DNA of 64,000 nucleotides from Prostheceraeus crozeri (GCA_907163375.1 CAJQUW010001433.1:1-64000), one strand, 5' to 3'. Numbered from the stretch's first letter, positions 20,896-27,801 are shown. Notes: a model not told the origin generated them from the sequence alone. Program-made: numbers and translations.

Positions 20896-20904
20896 CCTTA
20901 TATA
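20896..20904 (-). promoter_or_regulatory. TATA box of the 85-aa membrane protein gene
   Basis: TATATAAGG on the - strand ends 35 nt before ATG 20861 and overlaps the end of the upstream gene. Confidence 0.55.
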
Positions 20905-21296
20905 GTCGTCTCATCATGATTTACTTGAATATCTGTCAAATCAAAATTGGTTGGATCATCATGAAACGCTACGGCATAGGCTTGTACAAATGGCATTTGT
21001 TTTTGTTGAAATCGACGTTTCTTTTTCAGAAAACTGTAATAATCAATAGGGGGTCGTACAAATTTGCGTAGAATTGGACCATACACTTTAAAGAATTCCT
21101 GCTGTACAGGTGTGAGTTTTTTATTTCCACCACCTTTTTGCATCTTCTCCATCAGTTTTCGTAAATCTTCTACATATGCTTTGGGTAATTGGTTGATTCG
21201 ATGATTAATTGTACGTTTAAAACAGCCTACCCCCTTCTTCAAATGACCTAATGTATCTTTAAACACTGTTTGACGTTCTATACACCGTTGACACAT
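20898..21296 (-). CDS. Unknown 132-aa basic protein
   Basis: The product begins MCQRC and is rich in Lys/Arg with predicted helices (AYVEDLRKLMEKMQKGGG, FLKKKRRFQQKQ). The N-terminal C-x2-C has no clear partner cysteines except C25. A TAAGT-type motif (21327-21334) lies 31 nt upstream and overlaps the previous stop codon, as for other virion-class genes. No function is recognised. Confidence 0.65.
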   Translation of the reverse strand: MCQRCIERQTVFKDTLGHLKKGVGCFKRTINHRINQLPKAYVEDLRKLMEKMQKGGGNKKLTPVQQEFFKVYGPILRKFVRPPIDYYSFLKKKRRFQQKQMPFVQAYAVAFHDDPTNFDLTDIQVNHDETTI

Positions 21297-21326
21297 GTTT
21301 GCTACATTGTGTAAAAATCCCTACAT

Positions 21327-21334
21327 TTACTTAG
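21327..21334 (-). promoter_or_regulatory. CTAAGTAA core motif of the 132-aa gene
   Basis: CTAAGTAA contains the TAA stop of the zinc-finger gene and ends 31 nt before ATG 21296. Confidence 0.55.
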
Positions 21335-22782
21335 TTGAATTCACGAATAAAGCGTAGCATATTTTCACGTTGAGCTACTTGATTGGCATTTTCATGAACC
21401 ATGTGTGCAATAAAACGCTCTTTTGTATCCAACATCTGTAACAGACGCTCCATTGTTGTATCGGTGTATACACCATTCCCATCCCCTCGATCAGGGTGTT
21501 GTACTACCGTTTGAAATCGCTGTTCTAATTGGTGGAGTACACGTCGTCGGTTTTCTAAACGCTGCTCTTGTAATGTAATAGAATCATGAAGTAAATTCAC
21601 AATAATTGAATTTTTAAGTGCATTTAACTCAGTGATGTATTGTTGCCCATTCTCAAGTATCGGTGGATGTACTTCATACTGATGAGGATCTGCTAGAGGG
21701 TTTGCCCCTTGATCATGTCTCGGATTAGGTAGAGGATTTGTCCCTTGATCTCGTCTCGGATTAGGTAGAGGATTTGTCCCTTGATCTCGTCTTGGAATGG
21801 GTAGAGGGTTTGTCCCTTGATCTCGTCTTGGAATGGGTAGAGGGTTTGTCCCTTGATCATGTCTGAAAATCATAGGGGGAGGAGGTGATGTACCAATATG
21901 TCGATTATTTGCAACTTGATTATAACTATCGACATAGGCATTCTCAATCTCAGTTCTCATTGGATTCGGTAAGGCACTATGAAGTAATGTGGGTTGTATG
22001 AGAGGTTCTGGAATATCCCCTACCTGTAACGGTGCCAAATCTTCCCCCTGTAATTCTCGCAATTCATCAATCCATGGTCTCTCATCCACTACTTGTGGTA
22101 TTTCATCTCTAAAATGATCTGGTAAATTCGGTTGTGGTGAATATGGGGACAGTAAATCCGAATAGGCTACATCCCCCATCGCTCTTTCCATCACATCCAT
22201 AGGAAGCTGTTGTTGAATCATTGTATAACGGTCCACTCCATCATCTGGCATACCTTCCACCAATGCACGTAAGGCTTCATCTGCATCAAATTCTGGTACT
22301 GGGGCTGGTGTTGGTACTGGGGCTGGTGTTGGTACTGGGGCTGGTGTTGGTACTGGGGCTGGGGCTGGTGCTGGTGCTGGTGCTGGGTTGTCATGGTCAC
22401 TTGCATCCAAATCTACATTATGATTGGTTGTATTAAGTGTCTTAAATATTCGTTTGATTTGCATACGTTGTTCTGTATTTATTCGCTCCCCTTGACATAC
22501 ATGATTGAGATGTTGTCTCACAAATCTATCTAATCGTGCTTTACCAGCATCTTGTGGTAGAACTTTCATACACTTGTAACATACATATTTAAAGCGATCC
22601 GTCACATTACGTGCATGGGATATTGCAATTGCATTGGGTTTATTCTTATGTCTGCGACGTAAATGTTCATTCATGCGATGTGTTCGAAATGGAAGTCTAC
22701 AGAATGTACATAATGACATTTTCATACATCGTCTCGCCCGCCTCTCCGGACTTTCCACTTCACCACCTTCCATCTCAATCAT
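21331..22782 (-). CDS. Zinc-finger protein with low-complexity repeats
   Basis: The 483-residue protein has a C2H2 finger near its N-terminus (CTFCRLPFRTHRMNEHLRRRH, residues about 25-45) and a second C-x2-C...H-x3-C cluster (CYKCMKVLP...HLNHVC) about 40 residues later. A PAPVPT repeat region (around 135-165) and five copies of a 12-residue repeat RRDQGTNPLPIP (around 310-370) follow, then a C-terminal coiled coil (QEQRLENRRRVLHQLEQRF). The fingers suggest DNA or RNA binding, possibly transcription control. The Pro/Gln-rich middle could be an activation or linker region. The start is ATG 22782, 29 nt after TTTACGTAA. Confidence 0.75.
   Translation of the reverse strand: MIEMEGGEVESPERRARRCMKMSLCTFCRLPFRTHRMNEHLRRRHKNKPNAIAISHARNVTDRFKYVCYKCMKVLPQDAGKARLDRFVRQHLNHVCQGERINTEQRMQIKRIFKTLNTTNHNVDLDASDHDNPAPAPAPAPAPVPTPAPVPTPAPVPTPAPVPEFDADEALRALVEGMPDDGVDRYTMIQQQLPMDVMERAMGDVAYSDLLSPYSPQPNLPDHFRDEIPQVVDERPWIDELRELQGEDLAPLQVGDIPEPLIQPTLLHSALPNPMRTEIENAYVDSYNQVANNRHIGTSPPPPMIFRHDQGTNPLPIPRRDQGTNPLPIPRRDQGTNPLPNPRRDQGTNPLPNPRHDQGANPLADPHQYEVHPPILENGQQYITELNALKNSIIVNLLHDSITLQEQRLENRRRVLHQLEQRFQTVVQHPDRGDGNGVYTDTTMERLLQMLDTKERFIAHMVHENANQVAQRENMLRFIREFN
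21688..21867 (-). repeat. 36-bp coding tandem repeat (five copies)
   Basis: Five 36-bp units code the 12-residue repeat RxDQGTNPLPxP of the zinc-finger protein. The units differ by a few bases, so the array is recent but not brand new. Confidence 0.8.
22293..22385 (-). repeat. 18-bp coding tandem repeat
   Basis: Units of GGTGTTGGTACTGGGGCT on the + strand code PAPVPT on the - strand, grading into a plain Pro-Ala run. Confidence 0.8.
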
Positions 22783-22784
22783 AT

Positions 22785-22820
22785 TGACGTCATCATTCTA
22801 ACGTCATCATTTTACGTAAA
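22785..22820 (-). promoter_or_regulatory. CRE-like sites and TTTACGTAAA upstream of the zinc-finger gene
   Basis: A perfect CRE palindrome TGACGTCA lies at 22785-22792, and a half-variant ATGACGTT at 22800-22807. The palindrome TTTACGTAAA at 22811-22820 is the core motif of the - strand gene. The direct repeat of ATGATGACGT suggests binding by a host bZIP factor. Confidence 0.5.
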
Positions 22821-22932
22821 GTCATATCTTCGCCCCCATGACTGCACTCTTCTCATCCTCTTCTTATGTTGTTCATCATATCGCCCCCAATACCGTCTTC
22901 CACGACATACACTCTTTCGTTGACCTCGTTTG

Positions 22933-23127
22933 TTACGTATCACGCTGGGTTTGGTTGTTACCATTACGATTTCTCACCTTTTCTTCATTCATGTTACTTA
23001 ATGAAGTTGTTACTTCCTCTAATTCTTGGACAGCTGCTTGCCACCTCATACCATTATGTCTCCTTATAATTATCTCCCGTATTCTTTTCAAGACTTGTAA
23101 GATAATCGTAAGGACCACAAGGATCAT
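22933..23127 (-). CDS. Possible small membrane protein (64 aa)
   Basis: The frame begins with a hydrophobic segment (MILVVLTIILQVL), then a basic stretch (KRIREIIIRRH) and a polar tail. It overlaps another short frame that fits the promoter spacing better. No core motif of the element lies 30 nt upstream of its ATG. It may be a second product of the same message or not real. Confidence 0.35.
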   Translation of the reverse strand: MILVVLTIILQVLKRIREIIIRRHNGMRWQAAVQELEEVTTSLSNMNEEKVRNRNGNNQTQRDT

Positions 23128-23176
23128 GTTGAGTTAGACAGAGAACCAAAAAGGAACTAATCATAAGAAAAATCAT
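23054..23176 (-). CDS. Possible 40-aa secreted or membrane peptide
   Basis: An ATG at 23176 lies 28 nt after TTTAAGTA (23204-23211), exactly the spacing seen at other genes. The 40-codon frame starts MIFLMISSFLVLCL, like a signal peptide or short membrane anchor, and continues with a polar tail to a TAA at 23054. It overlaps the 64-aa frame. Support is mainly positional. Confidence 0.35.
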   Translation of the reverse strand: MIFLMISSFLVLCLTQHDPCGPYDYLTSLEKNTGDNYKET

Positions 23177-23203
23177 TATCCCTCCATACACCATTCCCTC
23201 ATC

Positions 23204-23211
23204 TACTTAAA
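23204..23211 (-). promoter_or_regulatory. TTTAAGTA core motif
   Basis: The motif lies between the nuclease-like gene and the short frames and ends 28 nt before ATG 23176. Confidence 0.4.
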
Positions 23212-23241
23212 ACATCATTGTCATATAACATTCCATATATT

Positions 23242-24033
23242 TTACACAGATTTTGATTTACATGTAGTGGTGTTAGACCAAGCCATATCATGGAGTTTAT
23301 GCCATGGTTGGCGGTTTACAAATACTGTTTTTCCTGTAAAGGATTCACAATTGTCTTTTGAAATACCAAAGTAATATAACACAATTTCAACACAATCTGC
23401 TAAAGAGCAGTGATATCCATGTGCCCATCTATAACGTTGACATTCTGTATTACTCGATTTCTTCGGTTTTTTATAAAGGTAATGGGTTTGTTTAGGACAT
23501 ACCATCTTTGAACATCCAATAGGTATTTCTTCATCCCGCACTTTTACCGCTGCTAAATGGCTTGGTTCCTTTACACGTTGATTCCATTGTTTCAAAAACA
23601 CATCTATCACATGAAATCTGTTCAAGATCACAGGCTTTAAGAAATTGAACTCCGCTGTTGATGGACCAGCCATCAGAATATCATATACAGGTCCATGTCG
23701 TTGTTCATTAATATGTATAAATTTTTTTAATAATGCTTGTGCATCTTCATAGCATAATCCTTCATTCATTCGTATCTCTTTACCAATTCCATGAATATAT
23801 CTCACATCAAATCGTTCATTGTAATAACACAATCCGGAGGATGTAATTGGTAATCCAGAAACCGTGTCCGTTACAGAGGGTTGAATCAATACATGAAACG
23901 TCTCCACAAATAATATACCCCATGCACGTTCTTGTATCCATAAACACGTCACCTCTGCCAAATCCGTATCTCCTTCCGTATCCACCACCAGATAATTGAG
24001 GATCACATCACCTAATGGGTGCGTCATTGTCAT
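23242..24033 (-). CDS. DnaQ-fold (DEDDh exonuclease or Maelstrom-like) protein
   Basis: The 263-residue protein starts with a strand followed by VVDTEG, as in motif Exo I (D-x-E) of DnaQ-like folds. It ends with HCSLADCVEIVLYYFGI, resembling the H-x4-D Exo III helix. The motif between is not obvious. A C/H cluster (TECQRYRWAHGYHC, about residues 197-210) precedes Exo III. The combination of a DnaQ fold with a Glu-Cys-His-Cys zinc cluster is known from Maelstrom-domain proteins of the piRNA pathway, a possible alternative. Role: proofreading or RNA/DNA trimming, or interference with host small-RNA defence (speculative). A TATATAAGT motif is 28 nt upstream. Confidence 0.55.
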   Translation of the reverse strand: MTMTHPLGDVILNYLVVDTEGDTDLAEVTCLWIQERAWGILFVETFHVLIQPSVTDTVSGLPITSSGLCYYNERFDVRYIHGIGKEIRMNEGLCYEDAQALLKKFIHINEQRHGPVYDILMAGPSTAEFNFLKPVILNRFHVIDVFLKQWNQRVKEPSHLAAVKVRDEEIPIGCSKMVCPKQTHYLYKKPKKSSNTECQRYRWAHGYHCSLADCVEIVLYYFGISKDNCESFTGKTVFVNRQPWHKLHDMAWSNTTTCKSKSV

Positions 24034-24060
24034 AAATTTACACTCTTGTCCACACCTTCA

Positions 24061-24069
24061 ACTTATATA
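24061..24069 (-). promoter_or_regulatory. TATATAAGT core motif of the nuclease-like gene
   Basis: The sequence combines features of both promoter classes and ends 28 nt before ATG 24033. Confidence 0.5.
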
Positions 24070-24095
24070 TCTTTGCTATTGTGCATTAACATAGT

Positions 24096-24530
24096 TTATG
24101 CACGGAAGACAACAACCGTTTGATGTATATCCATAGAACACCATGGGCATTGTAGCAACCAATTTGTTTCATAACATTCTTTACACACTATACAATGTCC
24201 ACATGGAATAAATAATATTAACAACTCACTTATACGACACATAATACATCGTATTTCCTGAAGTAATGTACGTGTCTCCTTTTCCAATCGTACTCTTTCC
24301 TCACGTGCCTCAATGGATGGGTACATGGTTACAGTCTCACCCATCTTACACGTAATAGATCCAAATGTTACCTTCTTCACTTTTTTAACTGGAATCCCTT
24401 CTTCATAATCCAATAAACGTTCTATTAATGCACCTGCACTAATCTTCTCTTCACAATGTGTCACAATTTTAATCACTTCTTCTGAATATCCCAATTCTAA
24501 TGCTACACACCACGCTGTTGGTAAAGACAT
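24096..24530 (-). CDS. UBA + RING protein resembling the C-terminal half of IAPs
   Basis: The 144-residue protein begins MSLPTAWCVALELGYSEEV, a UBA-like ubiquitin-binding helix bundle (about residues 3-45). A linker and a coiled coil (EREERVRLEKETRTLLQEI type) follow, then a C3HC4 RING: C-x2-C (CIMC), CGH-x2-C, C-x2-C (PWC). The order UBA-RING with the RING at the very C-terminus and VVVF near the end is that of inhibitor-of-apoptosis proteins, but no BIR domain is present. It is probably a captured host E3 ubiquitin ligase. I chose ATG 24530 because the TATA box lies inside the longer open frame and 28 nt upstream of this ATG. Confidence 0.8.
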   Translation of the reverse strand: MSLPTAWCVALELGYSEEVIKIVTHCEEKISAGALIERLLDYEEGIPVKKVKKVTFGSITCKMGETVTMYPSIEAREERVRLEKETRTLLQEIRCIMCRISELLILFIPCGHCIVCKECYETNWLLQCPWCSMDIHQTVVVFRA

Positions 24531-24557
24531 CCTTCTGATAAATCTTTGAAACCCTCC

Positions 24558-24567
24558 CCTTATATAG
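24558..24567 (-). promoter_or_regulatory. TATA box of the UBA-RING gene
   Basis: CTATATAAGG ends 28 nt before ATG 24530. Confidence 0.65.
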
Positions 24568-24598
24568 AGAAAGAAAAACACATGCTTTGTTCTGTATG

Positions 24599-24604
24599 TT
24601 TATT
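24599..24604 (-). terminator. Poly(A) signal after the 361-aa gene
   Basis: AATAAA on the - strand lies immediately downstream of the TAA stop at 24605. Confidence 0.5.
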
Positions 24605-25690
24605 TTACACAACAACAAGTACTTTTTCATCATCATCGTCATTATCATCACAGTCATTATCATCACCGTCATCTTCATCATCTGAGTCATATTCTGTATC
24701 ATTGTTTACAGTATGTCTACTTTGCATAATGTACTGTATTTCCAATTCCATTTTACGCTTTTCCATATAGCGCATGTAGTTAGCACGTACACGATACATA
24801 GTCCGAAAGTAGAAAGTATAACCATCATCATATATTTTTAACCGTTGTGTTGGTGTACACGCATTTTGATACAAATGAATTGTTATATAGGTTTGAATAC
24901 GTATAGGAATAGGGGTGTTTGGATGGGATTCACTGATCCGATGTCTTTGTACATTAACACGTACTCGATGAGGAAAATAGAAACTTTGAATCATGTCTCT
25001 AAACGCGTCAGATTGTACTATCTCCAATTCTTCGTTCCATATTTTCCATTTCTCATCGGGGGTTCCAAATGGTAAATCCAAAAGTTCAAAATCATCATGC
25101 TTCGTCTGTTCCTTCATCCGTTTGGCCCGCTTCTTGAGTCGATGGAAAGGGAGAGGGTCATTTACACTCATTTCTCCAACCATCTCTTCCTCGTCCATTC
25201 TCTCTCTACCTTCATCCTCACTAAGGTGGTGTACAATCTCCTCTCCTCGTCGTTTCAAACCTCGTCGTTTGTTCACTTGATTGGCACACACAATCGCGTC
25301 AGATAATCGAATCACATCCATCGGTGTATATGGGCGTAATGAGGTACTATGAATAATCAAACTTGGATACTTCATTCCAAACACAGTCTTTACACTCTTG
25401 TCCTTGAAGTAGGATAGATTTGGACCTCTGTATGGATTCAATGGATCCGGTACCAAATACGCCCCCATATCTGACGTATGCATTCGTACTGCTCCTTTAA
25501 AGGAAGATAGATAACGAGTTGCCATTTCTTGTTCATTCAAGATACATTCACCACTCTGTCTATCCTTCATAATAATCGCGTCACTGTCCATTGTCATTGT
25601 ATAACTACATGTTGGAGGAGATTTCCAGCACCGTTGCACTCCTTCTCTAATACTCTGCTTCTCAACCATCTCTCGCAGCGTCTGTTCCAT
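24605..25690 (-). CDS. Unknown 361-aa protein with acidic tail
   Basis: The protein starts at ATG 25690 (MEQTLREMV); a longer frame to 25702 begins with TTG. The TATA box at 25718-25726 is 28 nt upstream of this ATG. It has a mixed alpha/beta N-terminal half, a basic patch in the middle (HRLKKRAKRMKEQTK), an Arg-rich helical region (RVRANYMRYMEKRKMELE), and an extremely acidic C-terminal tail of about 25 residues (runs of D with N) ending in VLVVV. Acidic tails of this type occur in histone- or basic-protein chaperones. No family is recognised. Confidence 0.7.
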   Translation of the reverse strand: MEQTLREMVEKQSIREGVQRCWKSPPTCSYTMTMDSDAIIMKDRQSGECILNEQEMATRYLSSFKGAVRMHTSDMGAYLVPDPLNPYRGPNLSYFKDKSVKTVFGMKYPSLIIHSTSLRPYTPMDVIRLSDAIVCANQVNKRRGLKRRGEEIVHHLSEDEGRERMDEEEMVGEMSVNDPLPFHRLKKRAKRMKEQTKHDDFELLDLPFGTPDEKWKIWNEELEIVQSDAFRDMIQSFYFPHRVRVNVQRHRISESHPNTPIPIRIQTYITIHLYQNACTPTQRLKIYDDGYTFYFRTMYRVRANYMRYMEKRKMELEIQYIMQSRHTVNNDTEYDSDDEDDGDDNDCDDNDDDDEKVLVVV

Positions 25691-25698
25691 AACTACAA

Positions 25699-25968
25699 TC
25701 AATCATGATCTGTACGGTTTATATAGGGTTTTGGCTGATTCATCTCATACACTGTATATTGTAAATGGCCCTTTACATCGCCCACGTGTCTCGGTTGTAA
25801 TTCTCGTTGTGCTTGACGGTAAACACTCTCCGACACAGTCATTGTACATCGTGTCTCTCCTTCTAATGCATTATCCAACACCTGATAGACTTCCTCCATA
25901 GTAGTTTTTACACCTCCCACGGGGAAAAGGGATTGAAAATAATCCTCAGACATATCACTCCACTCCAT
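25699..25968 (-). CDS. Unknown 89-aa protein
   Basis: A short, slightly acidic protein (MEWSDMSEDYFQSLF...) with predicted helices; no family recognised. TATAAGTAA (25993-26001) lies 25 nt before the ATG. The 3' end overlaps the TATA box of the next gene. Confidence 0.6.
   Translation of the reverse strand: MEWSDMSEDYFQSLFPVGGVKTTMEEVYQVLDNALEGETRCTMTVSESVYRQAQRELQPRHVGDVKGHLQYTVYEMNQPKPYINRTDHD
25718..25726 (-). promoter_or_regulatory. TATA box of the 361-aa gene
   Basis: CTATATAAA lies inside the upstream 89-aa gene and ends 28 nt before ATG 25690. Confidence 0.6.
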
Positions 25969-25992
25969 TATAATACTTTTGATCCTCCTTCT

Positions 25993-26001
25993 TTACTTAT
26001 A
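25993..26001 (-). promoter_or_regulatory. TATAAGTAA core motif of the 89-aa gene
   Basis: The motif ends 25 nt before ATG 25968. Confidence 0.55.
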
Positions 26002-26028
26002 ATCATCTCCTTCTCAATCTAAATTTAA

Positions 26029-26175
26029 TTAACCCTCATCCCTTGCAGCTCCTGTAGCGCCTGCTAACAACCCCTTCAATACACGATACTGTGTAGTGTC
26101 CATAAAATTTTTAATCCGTCCCCCACCTCTTTGCCGTCGTCTTCGTCTTCGTCTTCGTCGACCACAGTATACCAT
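26029..26175 (-). CDS. Arg-rich pX/mu-like peptide, copy 1 (48 aa)
   Basis: Starts MVYCG, followed by nine arginines, QRGGG and a short hydrophobic part ending in a TAA. It shares the start pattern (M-x-Y, Arg run, QRGG) with the three following genes. It lies 31 nt downstream of TTATAAGTA (26206-26214). The Arg run plus RGG then hydrophobic layout is that of the adenoviral pX/mu and adintovirus PX core proteins, which condense viral DNA. Copy 1 has the shortest hydrophobic part and may be degenerate. Confidence 0.6.
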   Translation of the reverse strand: MVYCGRRRRRRRRRQRGGGRIKNFMDTTQYRVLKGLLAGATGAARDEG

Positions 26176-26205
26176 AATGTTACCATCTCCACACACCTTA
26201 CACTC

Positions 26206-26214
26206 TACTTATAA
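26206..26214 (-). promoter_or_regulatory. TTATAAGTA core motif of pX-like copy 1
   Basis: The motif ends 31 nt before ATG 26175 and directly follows the stop codon of copy 2. Confidence 0.55.
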
Positions 26215-26442
26215 TCATCTACGTCTACGTCTACGTCTACGTCTTCCAGCTCCAAATATTTTTTTTGCTACTTTCTTCGCCGCAATACCCCCAGCTGTTG
26301 CTGCTGCTGATGTTGCTGCAGCTTTCCCCGCCATGGCTAATATGGGGAGAATTGCTGCTGGAAGAATCCCACCTCGTTGTCGTGGTTTTCCACGGTACAC
26401 TGTCATCCCACCTCGATGTCGTCGTCTACCACGGTACACCAT
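26215..26442 (-). CDS. Arg-rich pX/mu-like protein, copy 2 (75 aa)
   Basis: Starts MVYRGRRRHRGG, repeats a similar Arg/Gly stretch (VYRGKPRQRGG), then ILPAAILPILAMAGKAA, an Ala-rich helix, and an Arg9 tail. The RGG-I-L-P hydrophobic block is the best match in the array to the adenoviral pX/mu type. I chose ATG 26442 because it aligns with the starts of the other copies and is 30 nt from CTAAGTAA (26472-26479). The longer frame begins with TTG. The likely role is to condense packaged DNA. Confidence 0.75.
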   Translation of the reverse strand: MVYRGRRRHRGGMTVYRGKPRQRGGILPAAILPILAMAGKAAATSAAATAGGIAAKKVAKKIFGAGRRRRRRRRR

Positions 26443-26471
26443 AGTGATTATCCAACACAAAACACCACCCT

Positions 26472-26479
26472 TTACTTAG
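26472..26479 (-). promoter_or_regulatory. CTAAGTAA core motif of pX-like copy 2
   Basis: The motif contains the TAA stop codon of copy 3 and ends 30 nt before ATG 26442. Confidence 0.6.
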
Positions 26480-26660
26480 AACGAGCAACACGAGTAAGTC
26501 TATGTAGTAATGTAGGACCTGTTCCTACATCTCGATGTTTCAATACTTTGAATACTTTATTAAGTACACGTGGTACAATTGGAATTGGAATTGGACCGAC
26601 GAAAAAACCACCCCTCTGACGTCGTCTTCGTCTTCGTCTTCGTCTACCACGATACGGCAT
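26472..26660 (-). CDS. Arg-rich pX/mu-like protein, copy 3 (62 aa)
   Basis: Starts MPYRG followed by an Arg run, QRGG, then FFVGPIPIPIVPRVLNK and a basic C-terminus. ATG 26660 aligns with the other copies; ATG 26666 is two codons earlier in frame. CTAAGTAA (26686-26693) lies 26 nt upstream and includes the stop of copy 4. Same proposed DNA-condensing role. Confidence 0.7.
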   Translation of the reverse strand: MPYRGRRRRRRRRRQRGGFFVGPIPIPIVPRVLNKVFKVLKHRDVGTGPTLLHRLTRVARSK

Positions 26661-26685
26661 TGTCATAGTAACATTCCATTCACTG

Positions 26686-26693
26686 TTACTTAG
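26686..26693 (-). promoter_or_regulatory. CTAAGTAA core motif of pX-like copy 3
   Basis: The motif contains the TAA stop codon of copy 4 and ends 26 nt before ATG 26660. Confidence 0.55.
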
Positions 26694-26851
26694 CGCTTTC
26701 GTTTATTCTTAATACGTCTGATTGCTTTCCTTGCTATATGACGTGATACACCCTTTGTAATATCTCCTGCAAAATGTTTACCAAGTAGTCCCGCTAAAGG
26801 TATAAGAATACCCCCTCTCTGACGTCTTCGTCTTCGTCTATAATATGGCAT
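26690..26851 (-). CDS. Arg-rich pX/mu-like peptide, copy 4 (53 aa)
   Basis: A 53-codon gene found by eye: MPYYRRRRRRQRGG, then ILIPLAGLLGKHFAG and a basic tail ending NKRKR. TTTAAGTAA lies at 26879-26887, 28 nt upstream. Its stop TAA at 26690 is part of the promoter of copy 3. It has the same Arg-QRGG-hydrophobic layout as copies 2 and 3. Confidence 0.7.
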   Translation of the reverse strand: MPYYRRRRRRQRGGILIPLAGLLGKHFAGDITKGVSRHIARKAIRRIKNKRKR

Positions 26852-26878
26852 GATTCATACAATCTACCATGTATATGA

Positions 26879-26887
26879 TTACTTAAA
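26879..26887 (-). promoter_or_regulatory. TTTAAGTAA core motif of pX-like copy 4
   Basis: The motif ends 28 nt before ATG 26851. Confidence 0.55.
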
Positions 26888-26939
26888 CTTCTAAATCCCA
26901 TACCCATTCATTCAAAAGAATCAAGGCTTACCATGTAAG

Positions 26940-26945
26940 TTTATT
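26940..26945 (-). terminator. Poly(A) signal downstream of the frameshifted right-arm gene
   Basis: AATAAA on the - strand lies about 20 bp downstream of the stop at 26965. Confidence 0.45.
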
Positions 26946-26964
26946 GAAAGATAAAGCAAATACA

Positions 26965-27472
26965 TCACTGAAAGACACTATCTAACTCCACAACATGAAG
27001 AATTGTTTCATCAAGTAAATCTACCTCTTGTCTCACATTTAATCGTGAAGAGTGTCCATGAAAGTATTGTTGTGGTCGTGGTCGTGGTATCTGAGGGATA
27101 AATCGACGTAGTCCCAATTGAAGTACTGGCGATCCTGCCCTTGAGTTGGGGGGGGTTATTCTCCTTCTCCTTATCCTTCTCGTACGTCTCCCACTCTTCA
27201 TCCGTCATTTCACTAAAATTCGTCCGAATGGAAGATGGTGAATTTAGAAATCTGTCCAACTGTGTAATATCTGGTGAAAACCTTGGAGGTTGATTGTCCA
27301 TCGGGGTAGGTGTCACTAACTCTGGAAGTCCTTCATCATGCAATTCACTCAAATCGGGCCACGATCCCCATCCAGACGGAAGATCAGTTGGCCAGTCTTC
27401 AGCGTCCGTCTCTGGAACCAACACGTCGGGAATGGTAATTCGCAATGGTTGAAGTAACGTGATGTCAGGCAT
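26965..27472 (-). pseudogene. Unknown acidic/Pro-rich protein, frameshifted at a G8 run
   Basis: One frame from ATG 27472 (MPDITLLQPL) runs through an acidic, Trp- and Pro-rich region to ENNPP. Immediately after, at the eight-G run 27148-27155, a second frame continues with a Pro/Arg-rich part and ends at a TGA at 26965 (DSVFQ). Codon content in the second frame looks coding, while the first frame degenerates into a Thr-rich tail. The break is thus a one-base homopolymer change, either a sequencing error or a real mutation. TTTTAAGTT (27485-27493) and a TATA box (27521-27530) lie upstream. No family is recognised. Confidence 0.55.
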
Positions 27473-27520
27473 GTTCACTTGCACAACTTAAAATATGAAA
27501 CAAATGATCTCAACAGTCGT

Positions 27521-27530
27521 TTATATAAAG
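27521..27530 (-). promoter_or_regulatory. TATA box upstream of the frameshifted right-arm gene
   Basis: CTTTATATAA on the - strand lies about 49 nt before ATG 27472, further than at other genes. Confidence 0.35.
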
Positions 27531-27536
27531 TTTTTG

Positions 27537-27598
27537 GGTCCTCTAAAAGGTATCGGGTCCTTTAAAAGGTATCGGGTCCTCTATCGGGTCCCTTCCAC
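27537..27598. repeat. Internal GGGTCC iterons
   Basis: Four GGGTCC words occur here, two of them within AAAAGGTATCGGGTCC-type units. The same word is the main motif of the terminal repeats. Confidence 0.6.
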
Positions 27599-27801
27599 AA
27601 TCCATCTCTCCAATAATTTGATTGTCGTTGATGACTCACTATCGTCGCTTTCAGCACAAAGTCGCATGTGTCCTCACACTCTCTGATCTTCTCTGGATTC
27701 TTCGATTTATAGGCTCTCCTCTTATATCTTTCAATCATTTGTTTGATGGTCTTCATCTCCTCACGCTGCCTTACTCTCAACTCTTCTCGTGTTTCTACCA
27801 T
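27562..27801 (-). CDS. Unknown 79-aa basic helical protein
   Basis: From ATG 27801 (MVETREELRVRQREEM) the product is a charged helical protein with KTIKQMIERYKRRAYK and a C-x3-C pair. The longer frame includes the TATA box (27834-27840) and so is not all coding. The C-terminal codons run into the GGGTCC iterons. No family is recognised. Confidence 0.5.
   Translation of the reverse strand: MVETREELRVRQREEMKTIKQMIERYKRRAYKSKNPEKIRECEDTCDFVLKATIVSHQRQSNYWRDGLWKGPDRGPDTF

Noticed and set aside
20705..20917. 70-aa - strand frame
   Set aside because: Includes the TATA box and overlaps the membrane protein gene; no motif upstream.
22838..23137. + strand 99-aa frame with hydrophobic stretches next to TTTACGTAAA
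   Set aside because: The palindromic motif could serve it, but all neighbouring genes are on the - strand and the hydrophobicity mirrors the - strand frames.
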